64,000 nt of DNA from Anaerolineaceae bacterium (GCA_002699585.1 PABP01000014.1:372001-436000); one strand, 5' to 3'. Counted from the first letter of the stretch, positions 18,770 through 29,039 are shown. The notes: a model not told the origin generated them from the sequence alone. Made by a program: numbers and translations.

Positions 18770-18952
18770 CGCACATCTCGCGCAATCAGTGTAAAGTATG
18801 AATCAAACAAAGGGAGCAAGCACCGCCTGCCTTTCGCCATCATGATACGGTCATCGGCCAAGGGTGACGACCCATACATCAACCCATGTATAGCATTTCC
18901 GTTAATATTATGGCGTGCAAGTGATTCTTGATTAATACTATCATGCAGGTTG

Positions 18953-18961
18953 TGTTATAAT
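18953..18961 (+). promoter_or_regulatory. Extended -10 promoter for the giant acidic gene
   Basis: TGT followed by a perfect TATAAT gives an extended -10 (TGnTATAAT). The start codon at 19021 lies about 60 nt downstream with AGGGA before it. No good -35 hexamer is seen, which is common for extended -10 promoters. Confidence 0.55.
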
Positions 18962-19020
18962 TCGCTTGCACTTTTGACCAGCAAGTACGGCAAATAACCA
19001 GCACCCATTAAGGGATCTTC

Positions 19021-22000
19021 ATGGCGGAAATCAACCTCAGAGATTATCTCAGGCAGATTGATACATTCGTCCGGCGCGGCAATCTGGATGAAGCTGTCGC
19101 CCATGCGCGGCATGTGCTGGCGAAGTACCCTAAAAACGGGGCAGCGTATCGCAACATGGCCCGCGCTCTGATCGGCCAATCGCAATGGTCGCAAGCCCTG
19201 GACGTGCTGCAACGGCTGGCTACAGCCCATATCGACGACCCCTGGGTACAAGCACACCTGGGTTATGTGTATCGTCGCCTGCAAGACTTAGACAAGGCGC
19301 TGTATCACTATGAACGTGCCTTTGACCTCTCCCCAAATGATGCCAACGTCATCAAAAACCTGCGTGAGCTTTACCAGGAGCGCTACGACAAGCCCCTGGA
19401 ACGCATGCATCTGACAGCCGGCGCGGCTGCCGGGCAGTTCATCCACAACGAGCTTTACGACCAGGCAGTCAATACCATCCAGCAAACGCTGGACCAGACG
19501 CCCAATCGACCAGACCTCAAGCTGATGATGGCCCAGGCCCTGTGGCAAAGCGGTCGGTATGTGGATGCCGCTGAACAAGCCTTTGATGTGCTCAAACAGT
19601 TGCCCTACTGCGTGACAGCCAACAGCATGCTGGCTGAATTATGGTTGCAAGAGCAGCGTCCGACCGACGCCCAGCGCTTCTTAAGCCGCGTAGAAGATGT
19701 GGAGCCGTATCTGGCGGTGGAAATCGCCACCGATGCGCGCGCCGATGATGACCTGTTCCATATGGAAGTGCTCAATTATGAGCAGTATGCCCAGCAAACG
19801 CTGGCCGAACAACGGCCAGAATGGTTGGAAACGCTGGATGAGGCTGAAGAAGATGCCCAGCGAGTGGCAGCAGCCGAAGCGGCTGATATCGAAGCCGAGG
19901 TACCGGACACAAGCGACGATCCAGAACTCGCCGATGACGCGATGGATTGGCTGGCAGACCTGGAACCGGAAGAAGAAGATGCCAGTGTGGATCTTCAGCA
20001 TTTGTTTGACGATATGGACGATGGCGAGCAAGTCATCAGCGAAACGCCAGTTGACGAATTCCAGCGTACCCCAACGGGCTTAACAGGCATGTTGGGTGAA
20101 GATGTTGCTGATCTCGATTTAGCCGACATCCTGGGCGAAGAAGACGAGCGTTTCCGGTCCCGTAAGACTGAAAACCTCTCCGGCATGCTCAACCGCGTCA
20201 CAGATGAACTTGAAGACGAAGATGACATTTTTGACTTGGAAAGCGGCGATGAGCATGTCTCGACTGGCCTGACAGGCATCCTCAGTAAGTTCGATGAAGA
20301 CGAGGATGATGACCTCAGTTGGCTGGCCGATGCCCAAACGGGCCGCTTCGATACGGGGCCATTGGAAGAAGCCGACGCCATCATCGAAGAAGAAACAGGT
20401 GAGCAGCCTGTTCCTGAGCCAGAAGCCGAAAGTCCAGAAGAACCGTCTTTTGAAGAACCCTCCTTCGAGGACATGTTCGACTCGCAAATGCGGACCGAGC
20501 AAGGCATTGTTGAGAACGAGAGCTACGAGTTTGAAGACTTTGAGCAGTTCCAGCAAACCGTGCCCGGCGATAATGAGTTAGCCTTCGCCAAAGATGACAT
20601 GGCCGACGATATCCCGGCTGAAGTTGAGGATAACGCACCTCCGCCCATCCTGTTTGAAGACAGTGATGATGCCGAAGAAGGTGACGTCGTCGAGCAAGCG
20701 GAAATCGACACGAGTTGGTTCGAGTCGCAGCTCAGTATCAACGAGGAAGCCGATGAAGTAACCGACCAACCAACCGATACAGCCGACGAACCCATCACCG
20801 GAACAGGTTCACTGGACTCGATGGCCTGGATGCATACCAGCGGCGTCGAATTCAACGAAGAAGCCGAGGCGGAGCAACCCAAGTTCTACGAAGAAATTGA
20901 TGACGACGAAGTTGGCATTAGCGGCTCTGAACAGAACGCGATGGCCTGGATGGAAGATAGTGGCATCGAATTTGAGACGGATGCTGATGTCGACTACGAT
21001 GAAATCGCCCAGAACTTCATACCGACTTCGCGGCTGGATGAACAAGACGACGAATCCATGGCCTGGATGCGGGACAGCGGCGCGGAGTTCATTGACGAGC
21101 TGATTGATAATATGCCTGAGGTTGAACCGGATCAGCCAGAAGCTAACCTTGAAACAGCAGCCAATATAGAGGCAGACACCAGCTCGGAAGAAGCCAATTT
21201 AGACGATCTCGATTGGGCTGATGAATCCGCGCTGGAAGAACTGCTTGAAATGGAAACCCTGGCGGAAACAGGTAGCCTTTCTTCAAATGCTGTCGATGAC
21301 TACGAAGGCTTGCTTGACGAGGACAATGCAGACGAAACAGAGTCTGAAGAAGCTCCCAGCGCGCCATCCGACAGTGAGGAAGACGACCCCGATTTTTTTA
21401 GCATGACCGATGACGATGAGGGCAGCTCGACCTTCGGCGGGGATGTGCGCGAAGCCGATTTTGATTTCGAGACAACGCCCGAAGAAGAAATCATCGACGA
21501 GCAAATCATTGACGAACAAAACATTGATGAGCAGGTAATCGACGAACAAGATATTGACTTTGATGCGTACGACGAAAACCTGTACGACGAAAACACATTT
21601 GATGAAAACATATTTGATGAGAGCGAGCTGGGCGACGAAACAAGCGACGCCGAGCAGTTTATTCAACCCCTATCCGACGACATATCCGAGACGATAGATT
21701 GGCAGGACACGATGCCCGATCAACCAAATTCGAAAGACTGGGAACCCGAAGATATGCAGCCAGATGACGAGAACATCGACCCGTTTGACGAACTTTTCAA
21801 TGACTTCGGTGATGATGACCCAGAAGACGCGGATTCAGAGCAGGATGCGGCCCTGGAATTAGATGAAAACTGGTTGGAAGAAGTCGCATCGGATAGTGAC
21901 ATTGAAGATGAAGAGAAATTGGCCACAGCCGATGCCGACTGGTTAAGCGAAATCGGTGCCCCGGACCAGAGTGATCTGGTTGATGAAGATGCGGTTTCCG

Positions 22001-24501
22001 ATATGGATACCCTGGAAGATGTCGCTGAACTTGAAGGGGCCGATCTCGAAAATGCCGATTGGCTGAGCCAGATAGACTTCGACAGTGATGAGGGCGACGA
22101 AGACTTTGAAGATGTCGAATTGGTCAACAGCACCGATGACCTCGTCACAGAGGGCAATGAGTGGCTGCAAGGCCTCAGCGGCGATACAGGCGATACAGAG
22201 GAAGAAGCCGCAGGCGATTTCAGCGACATTGACAACGCCTTTGCCGACCTGGAATTTGACGAAGAAGACGCTGGCGAAACGCTCAGCGAAGTTGAGATGG
22301 TTGAGAGCAAAGATGACCTCGTCACCGAAGGCAATGATTGGCTGCAAGGTATCAGCAACGACCTTGAAGACACCGATCAAGATGCCTTTGAGGACATCGA
22401 TAAAGCCTTTGCTGACCTGGAATTTGACGAAGAAGACGCTGGCGAAACGCTCAGTGAAGTTGAGACGGTCGCTAGCGAAGACGAACTCGTCACAGAGGGC
22501 AACGAATGGTTGCAGGGCATCAGCAACGACTTTGAAGAAACTGGCGATGAAAACGCTGATGACGACTTTGGGGAATTCAACTTCGACGAAGAACAGGCTG
22601 AAGAATTCCTGGGCGAGCTAGAAATGGTCGAAGAAGCGGACGATCTGGTCACAGAGGGCAATGACTGGCTGCAAGATGTCAGTAATGACCTCGAAGAAGA
22701 GACTGAAAGCAGCTTGGAAGCCTTCGATAGCTTTGACGAAGCGTTCGGTGACTTCCAGACAGACACCCAAGAGGATAGCGACGAGCTGGCCGCAGAAGCG
22801 TCGCTCGATGGCTCGACGATGTTCCTGGATAACCAGCTCACGACCGAAGGTAGCGACCTCACGGAAGAAGAGGAGCAACCGTCGTCTGAGATCGAATTTG
22901 AGGACCCCTTCGCGGAAACGTTCGACGATGACCTACCGCGTCCCAGTGGCATGACGGGCCTGCTGGATAACATCAGTGCCAATGTCAACAAAAGCGACAC
23001 AGCTGATGATCTGCCCGATTGGAACGCACCGATGGAAGAAGGCGAGTTCGAGGAACCGGACTGGCTATCATCGCTGGATGCTGATGAAGAAAGCAGCTCG
23101 GAAGAACCCGAATGGCTAGCCGAGATGGACGTTGACGATACCGAAGTTGAAGACTTCGAGTTTGATGAAGAAGAGCAAGATGCCATCGCCGCCAGCGTCG
23201 GCGCGTCGGATGACAGTGAATCCGATGACAGTGCGGCTGACCCTGATTGGCTGAGCGGCATGGTCGAGGACATCGAAGCCGAGGAGTTACCCGAAGAACT
23301 CACCGCCAGCGACCCCGATTGGCTGGCTGACATGGAACCGCCTGATCCAGAGGCGACCGCGGCAGAAGAAGAAGCCTTCATGTCTGAGCTGGAAGATGCG
23401 CTATACACCGAGGAAACCGGCGATGAGGTCATGACCGATGACGCCGAGCCAGGTGCCATCTTGCCGCATGATGATGAGAAAGAAGACATCCTCACGGGTG
23501 TTGAGGCCGGTGCCGCCGCACTGGGCATGGTTGCTGTCAGTGGCGACGAGGAAAGCGACGACGCAGACAACATTGTTGAAGAAGAATTTATCGCTGAGGA
23601 TAGTGAGCCAGTCTACGATTACGAAGAAGGCCGCTATACCAACCGCAACACCGACGACGCCAATGTTTACACAACCGCTGAGATTGATGCGGTCATGGGC
23701 GACGAAGACGATATTGCGGATGCCGATGAACTGGTCGCAGGCATGGAGTTCGGCGTTGATGATGCTTACCTGGACGAATACGCCGATGAATACAGCGAAG
23801 TATCCGGTGACGATGCCGAAGAAGATGCCGATCTGATCCCGGCGGACAACGCACCGGACTGGTTAAACCAGATGGTCCCCGGCCTGGACCTGGACTTTGA
23901 AGCGCGCGACGAGGACGACGAGGGTGCCGATAGCGATGTCGATAGCAGCCACCGCCGCCGCGAAGCCGTTGGCGAGGTCCCCTCGGAAGATGATTATGGC
24001 TGGCTGGAAGACATCGTCGAAGAAGAAACCCAGGCGGGTGCACCGCCACCGATCCCGACCAGCGTCCAACAAGCGGTCGTGATTCCGCCGCGCTTTAACT
24101 TCAGCCAACCGCCTGTCTGGGCACGCGGCGACAATGGCGAATCCAACGCGGGAGCGGCTGCTGCGGTAGCCACCTCAGCCGGGAGCGCTATCGCCGCCTC
24201 CTGGATGGATGAAGAAGTAGAAGAAGCTGTCGAAGATGACGTCACCGACGCCATGACGGATGCCAGTGACGAGTTGGACTGGAACGCCGAAGGCATGGAA
24301 GATGACTTCCAGAGTGACTTCCAGGATGAAATGGCCGACAACGAGATGCGCTTCGATGACCTGGGCGATTATGAAGACGGGTTCGACGAGGACGACAGCG
24401 AGGAAAGCGAAGGCACGGTCGATGACCTACTGGACGACCTGGGGCTTGACCTGGACCTGGAGAATTTTGACTTCGACGACCTGGACGACGACGATGACTA
24501 G
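19021..24501 (+). CDS. Giant acidic TPR protein with repeated W-L motifs
   Basis: 1826 aa. Residues about 1-215 form a clear TPR-type superhelix ('DEAVAHARHVLAKYPKNGAA', 'ALYHYERAFDLSPNDANVIK'). The remaining ~1600 residues are dominated by Asp and Glu and predicted to be disordered. Within them about twenty short motifs of the form W-[LM]-x-x-hydrophobic recur (DWLADLEP, AWMEDSG, DWLSQID, EWLQGLSGD, PDWLSSL, PDWLNQM). Three copies of the MAWM-x-x-SG-x-EF type and a four-fold block at 22111-22700 show internal duplication. No signal peptide, membrane helix or enzyme domain is seen. It is probably a cytosolic multivalent scaffold or sponge. The next gene encodes a protein of the same style. 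Confidence 0.85.
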   Translation: MAEINLRDYLRQIDTFVRRGNLDEAVAHARHVLAKYPKNGAAYRNMARALIGQSQWSQALDVLQRLATAHIDDPWVQAHLGYVYRRLQDLDKALYHYERAFDLSPNDANVIKNLRELYQERYDKPLERMHLTAGAAAGQFIHNELYDQAVNTIQQTLDQTPNRPDLKLMMAQALWQSGRYVDAAEQAFDVLKQLPYCVTANSMLAELWLQEQRPTDAQRFLSRVEDVEPYLAVEIATDARADDDLFHMEVLNYEQYAQQTLAEQRPEWLETLDEAEEDAQRVAAAEAADIEAEVPDTSDDPELADDAMDWLADLEPEEEDASVDLQHLFDDMDDGEQVISETPVDEFQRTPTGLTGMLGEDVADLDLADILGEEDERFRSRKTENLSGMLNRVTDELEDEDDIFDLESGDEHVSTGLTGILSKFDEDEDDDLSWLADAQTGRFDTGPLEEADAIIEEETGEQPVPEPEAESPEEPSFEEPSFEDMFDSQMRTEQGIVENESYEFEDFEQFQQTVPGDNELAFAKDDMADDIPAEVEDNAPPPILFEDSDDAEEGDVVEQAEIDTSWFESQLSINEEADEVTDQPTDTADEPITGTGSLDSMAWMHTSGVEFNEEAEAEQPKFYEEIDDDEVGISGSEQNAMAWMEDSGIEFETDADVDYDEIAQNFIPTSRLDEQDDESMAWMRDSGAEFIDELIDNMPEVEPDQPEANLETAANIEADTSSEEANLDDLDWADESALEELLEMETLAETGSLSSNAVDDYEGLLDEDNADETESEEAPSAPSDSEEDDPDFFSMTDDDEGSSTFGGDVREADFDFETTPEEEIIDEQIIDEQNIDEQVIDEQDIDFDAYDENLYDENTFDENIFDESELGDETSDAEQFIQPLSDDISETIDWQDTMPDQPNSKDWEPEDMQPDDENIDPFDELFNDFGDDDPEDADSEQDAALELDENWLEEVASDSDIEDEEKLATADADWLSEIGAPDQSDLVDEDAVSDMDTLEDVAELEGADLENADWLSQIDFDSDEGDEDFEDVELVNSTDDLVTEGNEWLQGLSGDTGDTEEEAAGDFSDIDNAFADLEFDEEDAGETLSEVEMVESKDDLVTEGNDWLQGISNDLEDTDQDAFEDIDKAFADLEFDEEDAGETLSEVETVASEDELVTEGNEWLQGISNDFEETGDENADDDFGEFNFDEEQAEEFLGELEMVEEADDLVTEGNDWLQDVSNDLEEETESSLEAFDSFDEAFGDFQTDTQEDSDELAAEASLDGSTMFLDNQLTTEGSDLTEEEEQPSSEIEFEDPFAETFDDDLPRPSGMTGLLDNISANVNKSDTADDLPDWNAPMEEGEFEEPDWLSSLDADEESSSEEPEWLAEMDVDDTEVEDFEFDEEEQDAIAASVGASDDSESDDSAADPDWLSGMVEDIEAEELPEELTASDPDWLADMEPPDPEATAAEEEAFMSELEDALYTEETGDEVMTDDAEPGAILPHDDEKEDILTGVEAGAAALGMVAVSGDEESDDADNIVEEEFIAEDSEPVYDYEEGRYTNRNTDDANVYTTAEIDAVMGDEDDIADADELVAGMEFGVDDAYLDEYADEYSEVSGDDAEEDADLIPADNAPDWLNQMVPGLDLDFEARDEDDEGADSDVDSSHRRREAVGEVPSEDDYGWLEDIVEEETQAGAPPPIPTSVQQAVVIPPRFNFSQPPVWARGDNGESNAGAAAAVATSAGSAIAASWMDEEVEEAVEDDVTDAMTDASDELDWNAEGMEDDFQSDFQDEMADNEMRFDDLGDYEDGFDEDDSEESEGTVDDLLDDLGLDLDLENFDFDDLDDDDD
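22111..22700 (+). repeat. Four-fold coding tandem repeat inside the giant protein
   Basis: Four degenerate units start near 22111, 22291, 22459 and 22615. Each encodes a [VE]-x-[LMT]-V-x-x-x-D-[DE]-L-V-T-E-G-N core, then [ED]WLQ and an acidic spacer. Units 2 and 3 also share the spacer 'FADLEFDEEDAGETLSEVE' exactly. DNA identity between units 2 and 3 is high, pointing to recent duplication. Confidence 0.85.
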
Positions 24502-24544
24502 ACGTCCCACGGTGCAGATCTGATAACGAAACCTGTCATGTGCT

Positions 24545-24575
24545 ACGGCCTGGATCACAAAATACCCCAGGCCGT
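24545..24575 (+). other. Intergenic stem-loop between the two acidic genes
   Basis: ACGGCCTGG pairs with CCAGGCCGT around a 13-nt loop, about 45 nt after the first gene's stop codon. There is no T-run after it, so it is probably not a classic terminator; it may protect or separate the two transcripts. Confidence 0.5.
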
Positions 24576-24680
24576 ACCGTGTCATCACACACTTAACGCT
24601 CGTGATCTGTGCAAAACGGTTATTATTAGACTAAGGAAGCCGCTGGGCCGCCGTTAAAAGCGACAAGAAGGATAAGCAAT

Positions 24681-27600
24681 ATGTCCGATACGCCCGATTT
24701 CGAAAACATGTCTCCAGAGGAGATGATGCGCTGGATGGAATCCCTGGCCAAACGGCAAGGGGCCGATCCGACCAGCTTCACGACCGATGCAGACCTGGAA
24801 ATCGAGGAAGTCAGCGAAGACGATAGCCGCCTGGAAGAAACAGGCGAGTATATTCCCTATGGCTGGACCAAAGAAAAATGGGAAGCTCATCTGGCCAAGG
24901 AAGCCGAGGAAAAAGCATCGCGTGCGGCCAGCAGCCCCGCTCCGGCAGAGCCTACCCCAGCAGAGGAAGAAGAACATACCACGCCCATGTACACGCCGGA
25001 ACCCATCGCTGAGATGGATGATGAGTTCGCGGAAGAGATGGACGAAGAGCTAATCGGTGAGGCCATCGGCGATGAGATGCCTGATTTTGATAGTATGTCG
25101 CCGGAAGAAGCCATGCGCTGGATGGAATCCCTGGCCAAGCGGCAGGGCGCCGATCCCAGTAGCTTCTTGACCGAAGCCGATATGTCGGTTGCTGAGGTCA
25201 GCGCTGATGACGAGCGCCTATCCCAAACAGGCGAGTATATCCCCTATGGCTGGACCAAAGAAAAATGGGAAGCCCATCTGGCCAAGGAAGCTGAAGAAAA
25301 AGCCGCCAAGTCCTCCGCCAGCAGCGACGATATGCTACCCGGTTTCGACGATGTCGATGCATCCATGTACGAAGAAACCAGCGAAGATTTTGAATTCGTT
25401 AGCGCGGACGATGACGACGATCTGACCTACGAAGCCGATGACGACGACATCCCCTACGATTTCGACGAAGATGACGCCATCGATCTGGATGCTCTCGACG
25501 AAGAACCTGACATCCTTGATGAAGCGACCGAGGAACCCGAAGAAGCACCAATCTGGTCGGCAGTCACCAGCGATGACGACGAAGAGGAATTCCACCTCGA
25601 AGAACTGACATCTTCCGACGAAGCGGACTATGAAGATGAAGTCTACGAAGCGGATTACGAAAACGAGGAAGAACCCGTCGGCGCTGGCGAAAATCCCATG
25701 TCCTGGTTGCAAAACCTGGCCAATGACGACGAATCGGCTGAAGAAATCGACCTGAGTGCTTTAGAAGAAGTTCAGCAACAAGAGGCACCCGGCACGCTCG
25801 ACCCAATGGGTTGGCTGGCGGAACTAGCCGCAGAGAACAAGGCCGATACGGTTCCTGACCTGCAAAATCTGGATCTGGGCGACATCGGCGATAATCTGAC
25901 TGGTTTGGATGAAATCGCCACCAGCGCTGCCAGCGAAGACGATGGTGAAAATCCGATTGCCTGGATTGAAAGTCTGGCCCGTGACCAGGGCGCACCTTCC
26001 GAGGAATTGACGACCTCCGCTGATATGGATATCGAGCGGCCTACCAATTTCATCCCGGATGGCCCCGGCTACGAACCCTATTCCTTTGAAACAGGCGGCA
26101 AGCCCCCTGTTGAGGAAGAAGAAGCGCCACCTGAGCCAGCGATTGACGAAGAAACTGTCGCCGATATGGATATGAGCGACCCCAGTGCCTGGTTAGATGC
26201 CCTGGCCGCAGGCGTTTCCGGCGGTAAGGGCGAAAGCCGCGTCCCTGATATGGACGACGACGAAGATGAAGAAGTCGCCACAGAGACGATCTCACGCATC
26301 AACGCAGGCGAAGACGTGTCACCAGAAGAAGTCGAGAACTTCTTCGACGCCATGTTCAAGCAGGCCGAGCAATACGCCGACCGTGATGAAGACATCGACG
26401 AGGACGAAGACCAGCCCTCCGATGCCATCCCGGCGGAAATCCCCGATTGGCTGCAAGCCCAGATGGCCAGCGACACAGGCGAAGTAGAAGCTGTCAGCGG
26501 CGAACCGGAAATGTCCGCCGACGAAGCCAATGCCATGTTGGAGAAGATGTTCGGCACCGATGAGGTCGAAGCGGTCTCAGTCGATGACTTCGAGATGCCA
26601 GCCGATATGATGCTGGAAGAAGTTGATGATGAATTCGCGCTGGAAGACGAGGGTGGCGAGTTTGTGCTGGACGCAGCCGACGACTTCGCCATTGATGAAG
26701 ACCTCGACCTGTCCGGTGAGGACATCCCCGATTGGTTGACAGAAGAAATTGGCGATGAAGCTAGCGATCTGGCGGATATATTCGCGACCGACAGCGATGT
26801 CGAAGATGATGCGCCATTGACTACAGCGGACGAACCGATTGGCGTAACTGCCTCCATTGAAGCCATTCCCATGGACACGGACGACAATTGGGTCCAGGCC
26901 TTTGAAGCCGAAGCCGATCCATCCCGTCAGCAGGAATTGGCCGCCTGGTATGCCCAAAGTACTGGTGAAGAAGCCCCGGCCAACGCGCCAGTCCTACAAG
27001 CTACCGAACTACCGCTGGAACGCAACTTGCCGTTGGGTCAGGCGGAACTGGTTCCTGACTGGATGGTGGGCGAAATCGAAGGCGACGTCGCGGTGGCAAG
27101 CAGTGTCGCAGCTATCGAATCGGTCGATTTCGAGATGGAAGACGAAGCATTCGCAGCCTCTACTGATCCATTTACATTGGACGAAGACGAGTTGGTCGAG
27201 CAAGATCTGCCCGATTGGCTGGCTGATAGCAGCCCGGCCAGCGATATGCCTGACTGGCTGCAAACCGATACGGTCGAATCCGTAGACGATGAAGACCTGC
27301 CGGAATGGCTCAATATTGATGCGGATGTCGAAGTCGGCGAGATCCCCGACTGGCTGCGCGAAACGATGGACGAGGAAGACGAAACCCAGGCCATCACGCT
27401 GGAAACAGCCGAAGAGGAACCCGAAGAAGCAACCGAGGTTGTATCCGAGGAAGCAGCACCTGAACTGGAAGACGCGCCTGTTCCGGCTCCGGCGGTACAA
27501 CAGCCCGCCGCGATTGTCCCGGCACAGGAACAGCGCTCACCGGCGCCGATTCCGGCGGCAGCAGCCCAGATTAATGTGGCCGCTATCCTGGAAAATGCGC

Positions 27601-27830
27601 GCACCAAGGTCAGCAGTGGTGCGGTCGATGACAGCCTGAATGACTATGAAACCGTCATCCGCGCCAATACCGCCCTCGACGAGGTCGTCAACGACCTTAA
27701 GAAGCTGTCTGAGGACAAAGAACAGAAAAAGAACACGGCTGTCTACCGTGTGCTGGGCGATGGCCTCATGCGCCAGGGCAAGCTGCAAGACGCCCTGGAA
27801 ACCTATCGCAAAGCGCTCAAGATGCTGTAG
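24681..27830 (+). CDS. Acidic W-motif protein with duplicated N-terminal module and C-terminal TPR
   Basis: 1049 aa, start preceded by AAGGA. Residues 1-80 and about 133-210 are two copies of one module ('MSPEEMMRWMESLAKRQGAD', then 'TGEYIPYGWTKEKWEAHLAK'). A third, partial copy appears as 'PIAWIESLARDQGAPSEELT'. The middle is acidic and probably disordered with W-[LMI] motifs (PMSWLQNLA, PSAWLDALA, IPDWLQAQM, IPDWLTEEI, LPDWLADSS, IPDWLRETM), about thirteen in all. The last ~80 residues are helical and TPR-like ('GDGLMRQGKLQDALETYRKA'). It shares the motif style of the gene upstream with the TPR at the opposite end. Function unknown. Confidence 0.85.
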   Translation: MSDTPDFENMSPEEMMRWMESLAKRQGADPTSFTTDADLEIEEVSEDDSRLEETGEYIPYGWTKEKWEAHLAKEAEEKASRAASSPAPAEPTPAEEEEHTTPMYTPEPIAEMDDEFAEEMDEELIGEAIGDEMPDFDSMSPEEAMRWMESLAKRQGADPSSFLTEADMSVAEVSADDERLSQTGEYIPYGWTKEKWEAHLAKEAEEKAAKSSASSDDMLPGFDDVDASMYEETSEDFEFVSADDDDDLTYEADDDDIPYDFDEDDAIDLDALDEEPDILDEATEEPEEAPIWSAVTSDDDEEEFHLEELTSSDEADYEDEVYEADYENEEEPVGAGENPMSWLQNLANDDESAEEIDLSALEEVQQQEAPGTLDPMGWLAELAAENKADTVPDLQNLDLGDIGDNLTGLDEIATSAASEDDGENPIAWIESLARDQGAPSEELTTSADMDIERPTNFIPDGPGYEPYSFETGGKPPVEEEEAPPEPAIDEETVADMDMSDPSAWLDALAAGVSGGKGESRVPDMDDDEDEEVATETISRINAGEDVSPEEVENFFDAMFKQAEQYADRDEDIDEDEDQPSDAIPAEIPDWLQAQMASDTGEVEAVSGEPEMSADEANAMLEKMFGTDEVEAVSVDDFEMPADMMLEEVDDEFALEDEGGEFVLDAADDFAIDEDLDLSGEDIPDWLTEEIGDEASDLADIFATDSDVEDDAPLTTADEPIGVTASIEAIPMDTDDNWVQAFEAEADPSRQQELAAWYAQSTGEEAPANAPVLQATELPLERNLPLGQAELVPDWMVGEIEGDVAVASSVAAIESVDFEMEDEAFAASTDPFTLDEDELVEQDLPDWLADSSPASDMPDWLQTDTVESVDDEDLPEWLNIDADVEVGEIPDWLRETMDEEDETQAITLETAEEEPEEATEVVSEEAAPELEDAPVPAPAVQQPAAIVPAQEQRSPAPIPAAAAQINVAAILENARTKVSSGAVDDSLNDYETVIRANTALDEVVNDLKKLSEDKEQKKNTAVYRVLGDGLMRQGKLQDALETYRKALKML

Positions 27831-27858
27831 CGATCATCACGAAATTCGCATAAGAAGC

Positions 27859-27889
27859 AAAAAGGGCACAGCATGGTCGTGCCCTTTTT
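27859..27889 (+). terminator. Terminator after the acidic W-motif gene
   Basis: AAAAAGGGCAC pairs with GTGCCCTTTTT around a 9-nt loop. The flanking A and T runs make it effective in both directions. It is followed by a second hairpin for recA. Confidence 0.85.
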
Positions 27890-27924
27890 ATATTCGCCCC
27901 TAAATGACACCATATGCCAACAAA

Positions 27925-27950
27925 AAAAGGACACCCTGGGGCGTCCTTTT
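27925..27950 (-). terminator. recA terminator
   Basis: AAAAGGAC and GTCCTTTT form the stem. On the minus strand the stem is followed by a run of seven T. It lies about 20 nt past the recA stop codon. Confidence 0.8.
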
Positions 27951-27971
27951 CGCTTCTAAAATCGTGCTGTA

Positions 27972-29039
27972 CTAATCGACCATATCCGCGTTCATTTCAG
28001 CCAGATTGGGCAGTCCAAAATGGGTGCGAATCTGATCTTCGAGTTCTAGCGCAAGGTCAGTATTTTCCCTGAGGGTTTGTTTGGCATTTTCACGGCCCTG
28101 GCCAATCAGCTCGTCGTTGTAGCGGTAGAATGCGCCGCGCTTCTCGATCAAACCAATGGACTCGCCCAGGTCGATGATCTCGCCCGTCTTGCTGATGCCA
28201 TTCTCAAGGAACATGATGTCGAACTCAGTCTCGCGGAAAGGCGGGGCGACTTTGTTCTTCTTGACCTTGATTTTAGTACGGTTACCGACCACATCACCAC
28301 CGGATTTGATCGACTGGGTGCGGCGGATGTCCAGACGGACGCTGGAATAGAATTTGAGCGCACGACCACCCGGTTGTGTTTCCGGGTTGCCGAACATGAC
28401 GCCGATTTTTTCACGAAGCTGGTTGGTGAACATCAGCACCAGGCCGGACTGCTTGACAATACCGGACAGCTTACGCAGCGCTTGGCTCATCAGGCGGGCT
28501 TGCAAGCCGACATGGGAATCGCCCATTTCACCTTCGATTTCCGCACGCGGGACCAGGGCAGCCACACTATCGACCACGATCACATCCAGCGCACCAGAGC
28601 GCACCAGCGTTTCCGTGATTTCCAGGGCTTGTTCGCCCGTATCCGGCTGCGTGACGTACAATGCATCAATATCGACGCCGATACGCTGGGCGTAGGCCGG
28701 GTCGAGGGCGTGCTCCATGTCGATGAAGGCACACAGGCCGCCGCGCTTCTGCGCTTCTGCGATCACATGCAAACAAAGGGTCGTCTTACCGGATGACTCC
28801 GGCCCGTAGATTTCGGTGATACGGCCCCGTGGGATGCCGCCGACACCGACTGCAATATCCAGGCCCAACGACCCGCTGGGGACCACGTCAACATTCATAT
28901 GGGCGGCATCCCCCAGGCGAATGATGGTGCCATCGCCATAGCGTTTGGTGATGTCGCTTACAGCGGCGTCCAATGCTTTGGCGCGGCCTTCGTTCTGTAC
29001 CTGAACCACATCGTTTTTCTTGGTTCCACGTTTCGCCAT
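27972..29039 (-). CDS. recA: Recombinase RecA
   Basis: 355 aa, the usual length. RecA forms filaments on single-stranded DNA, drives homologous strand exchange with ATP and stimulates LexA self-cleavage. Walker A is 'GPESSGKTT' (79-87); a Walker B-like strand '[13 protein letters not shown]' and the L2-region '[19 protein letters not shown]' are intact. The N-terminal polymerisation helix and a C-terminal acidic tail ('[10 protein letters not shown]') are present. AGGACAG precedes the ATG. No recX or lexA is adjacent. No LexA box could be recognised upstream by eye. Confidence 0.98.
   Translation of the reverse strand: MAKRGTKKNDVVQVQNEGRAKALDAAVSDITKRYGDGTIIRLGDAAHMNVDVVPSGSLGLDIAVGVGGIPRGRITEIYGPESSGKTTLCLHVIAEAQKRGGLCAFIDMEHALDPAYAQRIGVDIDALYVTQPDTGEQALEITETLVRSGALDVIVVDSVAALVPRAEIEGEMGDSHVGLQARLMSQALRKLSGIVKQSGLVLMFTNQLREKIGVMFGNPETQPGGRALKFYSSVRLDIRRTQSIKSGGDVVGNRTKIKVKKNKVAPPFRETEFDIMFLENGISKTGEIIDLGESIGLIEKRGAFYRYNDELIGQGRENAKQTLRENTDLALELEDQIRTHFGLPNLAEMNADMVD

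Noticed and set aside
22377-23573. Long Ser-rich open frame on the minus strand inside the giant acidic gene
   Set aside because: Asp and Glu codons (GAN) read as Ser-type TCN codons on the other strand, so long antisense frames arise by composition. The same explains similar frames at 19995-20507, 21720-22373, 26078-26887 and 27038-27607.
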